A stretch of 64,000 bases of DNA, from assembly GCA_902806565.1 (NCBI GenBank), contig CADCXA010000062.1, positions 248,001-312,000 of the forward strand, in the 5' to 3' direction. Below are positions 62,493-64,000 of this stretch, piece after piece. The notes under the pieces are model-generated. The model was not told the DNA's origin. It saw only the letters and a list, made by a program, of their open reading frames with translations, and made no database searches. Origin of the DNA: Hypoxylon rubiginosum. Lineage: Eukaryota > Ascomycota > Sordariomycetes > Xylariales > Hypoxylaceae. Position 1 is the stretch's first letter. Each line of letters opens with the position of its first letter. Position numbers and translations under genes: made by a program.

Positions 62493-63480
62493 ACGACACC
62501 TTTCTGACATGATGTCTGGCTACACTTCGCACGATATTTCTTTCGGTTTCGGCTATCTGGTCAACGGTATAGTCCCTTCAGGGACTTCAAACCCCCGATT
62601 GCAATCACGGACAGAAGGCTAGTCACTGGGCCATTTCGCTATGGTTTTCAGGCCTTTTCTGCGTTTGCAATTCACATTGCTGCCTGGCAGGAATGATTTC
62701 TATCTGAGAGTGGACATCAGTGCACCACATCTACTCCCACACATCCCTCAGCACCACACAAAGTGACGCATTGGCAGTTACGTAGCACGAGGAAGGGAAA
62801 CAAAAGTTCAGGCTCCGGGTCTGGGCTGGGAATGGAATGGTAACTAGATAGTCTTACTCTGATAGTTAGATACACAAAACGATGCTTTCCCTCATTATAG
62901 TATCTATACTTATGTGACATGCTTACTGACCCCTTAAATTTGCTGGCTAGTATTGAAGTCAGTCATGGAAGACAGACGCCGACGCCCTAGTACTTGGAAA
63001 CTTACCTACCAACCGGCCTCCCTCAGCTCTCTAAAATCTATGCTGGTGATCTAGATGTCACTACATGGCGACTACAATTTATCTACATGAAGCCACCACC
63101 ACTCCTATCAAAGACGAAGGATGTATGAGGTTTTTTTCCGTAAGGCAGGACGCAGCCGGAAAAATACATGCAATTGCAATATTCTAAGTGAGCATCCTGA
63201 ACCGTCCGATTGTTTACCAGCCGTGTCGGAAACTGCCTACCTTAAGAGGTACAAACATAAATCGGCGCACTTTTCTATGTATATCTAGGGTACCTAATGA
63301 GTAAATCGGGTAATCGTAGCATGCTTCCTCCACGAATGGGCGCCATATTTCGCCAGATCGATGCCGTTTACTGCCGGTCCTCACGGCTAAAAAAACAACA
63401 ACTAACTAGTGGTGGTAGGTAGTAGGGTATACATACTTCATATATGTAAAACGGGAATAATCCGTGGGACTTTACGGGGT
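62493..63480. other. 3' region of Argonaute and intergenic DNA
   Basis: No gene recognised. It contains a GGGTACCTAATG motif near 63,289 similar to other intergenic CCTAGGTA-like sites. Confidence 0.5.
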
Positions 63481-63523
63481 TATTGGTATATTCAGGGAGT
63501 CGGATCGCGCAAAGCATACATAC

Positions 63524-63611
63524 CGCGCTCACGGTTTCTCTTGGCCTTCTTGCAGAGGAACAGGAGCAGCAGCGCTAAACCAGCAACACACAACAGGACC
63601 GCGAGGAAAGG
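63524..63611 (-). CDS. Possible exon with a membrane segment (part of right-edge gene)
   Basis: On the minus strand, after a CATAG acceptor, the frame reads PFLAVLLCVAGLALLLLFLC and then KKAKRNRER, followed by a GTATGT donor at 63,523. A 17-residue hydrophobic helix next to a basic cluster looks like a single-pass or tail anchor with a cytosolic basic end. Read through the donor, it stops after 10 more residues. Its connection to the exon at 63,845 is uncertain, since no splice path was proven. Confidence 0.3.
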
Positions 63612-63844
63612 CTATGCGAAAGTCAAAGCCCTCGGAAGCCATAGAGAGGAGCTATGAGAAGAAGGTTTATGGTAGGTGGTTGGAAAATGGGGTTGACAAG
63701 TTGGTAAGGTGTACGTGGGGGATCTGATGTTTCTTTGAAGGCTTGAGCCTCGTTCTTGTAAGAAGCCTGGAAGAGGGCTAACGGAGTAGTGTCGTTGCGC
63801 TGCGCTGCTCACTTACGCATATCCTTAGGGGCACGTAGACTTAC

Positions 63845-64000
63845 TCCTTGTGTAATCGCCAGGCGGAACACCCAAGATATTGCGCCATCTCTCGTTTTGG
63901 AGGCGGGATGATAGGTACGATTCCCCCGAGGCGCTCAAGTAACTCGGCCGATCGATTAGAATAGGTCTTGCTCCTGACGACCGCCAAATCGTCAATGACT
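63845..64000 (-). CDS. Partial exon of an unidentified gene running off the right edge
   Basis: From 64,000 leftward the minus strand is open to a GTAAGT donor at 63,844. Two frames are open: one reads VIDDLAVVRSKTYSNRSAEL and on to EMAQYLGCSAWRLHK, the other includes RPILIDRPSYLSASGES and RWRNILGVPPGDYTR. I cannot tell which is used and recognise no family. The beginning of the gene lies outside the window. Confidence 0.4.

Noticed and set aside
1..64000. CRISPR arrays, 5S rRNA and large rRNA genes
   Set aside because: No regularly spaced identical repeats and no recognisable rRNA sequence on either strand.

Overview
The window looks like nuclear DNA of a filamentous ascomycete (Pezizomycotina, probably a Sordariomycete). 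Introns are short (about 50-115 nt), begin GTAAGT/GTACGT and usually carry CTAAC/CTGAC-type branch sites. Ordinary genes sit beside very AT-rich sequence of the kind left by repeat-induced point mutation (RIP). The genus cannot be fixed from sequence alone.

Layout. Bases 1 to about 24,440 are one block of almost pure A/T with no credible gene: a RIP-destroyed repeat block. Inside it a direct repeat of about 163 bp (12,162 and 20,456) may mark the LTRs of a dead retrotransposon of about 8.4 kb. A 5'-truncated, frameshifted ankyrin-repeat relic abuts the block. From 26.1 to 34.8 kb come a four-exon fungal rhodopsin-domain membrane protein, a protein with an RNase H-like fold that has lost most catalytic residues, an alpha/beta hydrolase, a doubtful 100-aa ORF, an unlisted 61-aa two-exon protein with two CxxC pairs, and an intron-containing tRNA-Pro(AGG). 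From 34.8 to 36.2 kb is degenerate repeat-derived DNA. A POT/PTR2 peptide transporter (minus strand) follows. At 39,764-41,131 lies a 1.37-kb transposon with near-perfect 58-bp terminal inverted repeats and an A/T-only interior.

From 43.2 to 62.5 kb the genes are mostly housekeeping or regulatory: an F-box protein, a cytochrome b5-FMN flavocytochrome b2-type (lactate dehydrogenase-like) enzyme, the histone chaperone ASF1, the divergently oriented mRNA 3'-end processing factor RNA14/CstF-77, and a slicer-type Argonaute behind an unusually long pyrimidine-rich leader. Part of an unidentified minus-strand gene runs off the right edge.

How the parts relate. The genes do not form a pathway cluster. 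The clearest theme is genome defence: an intact Argonaute with all catalytic and guide-5'-phosphate residues lies on the same contig as two tracts apparently inactivated by RIP. Exon-intron structures were worked out by hand from frame continuity and splice consensus; family assignments rest on recognised motifs, with no database search.
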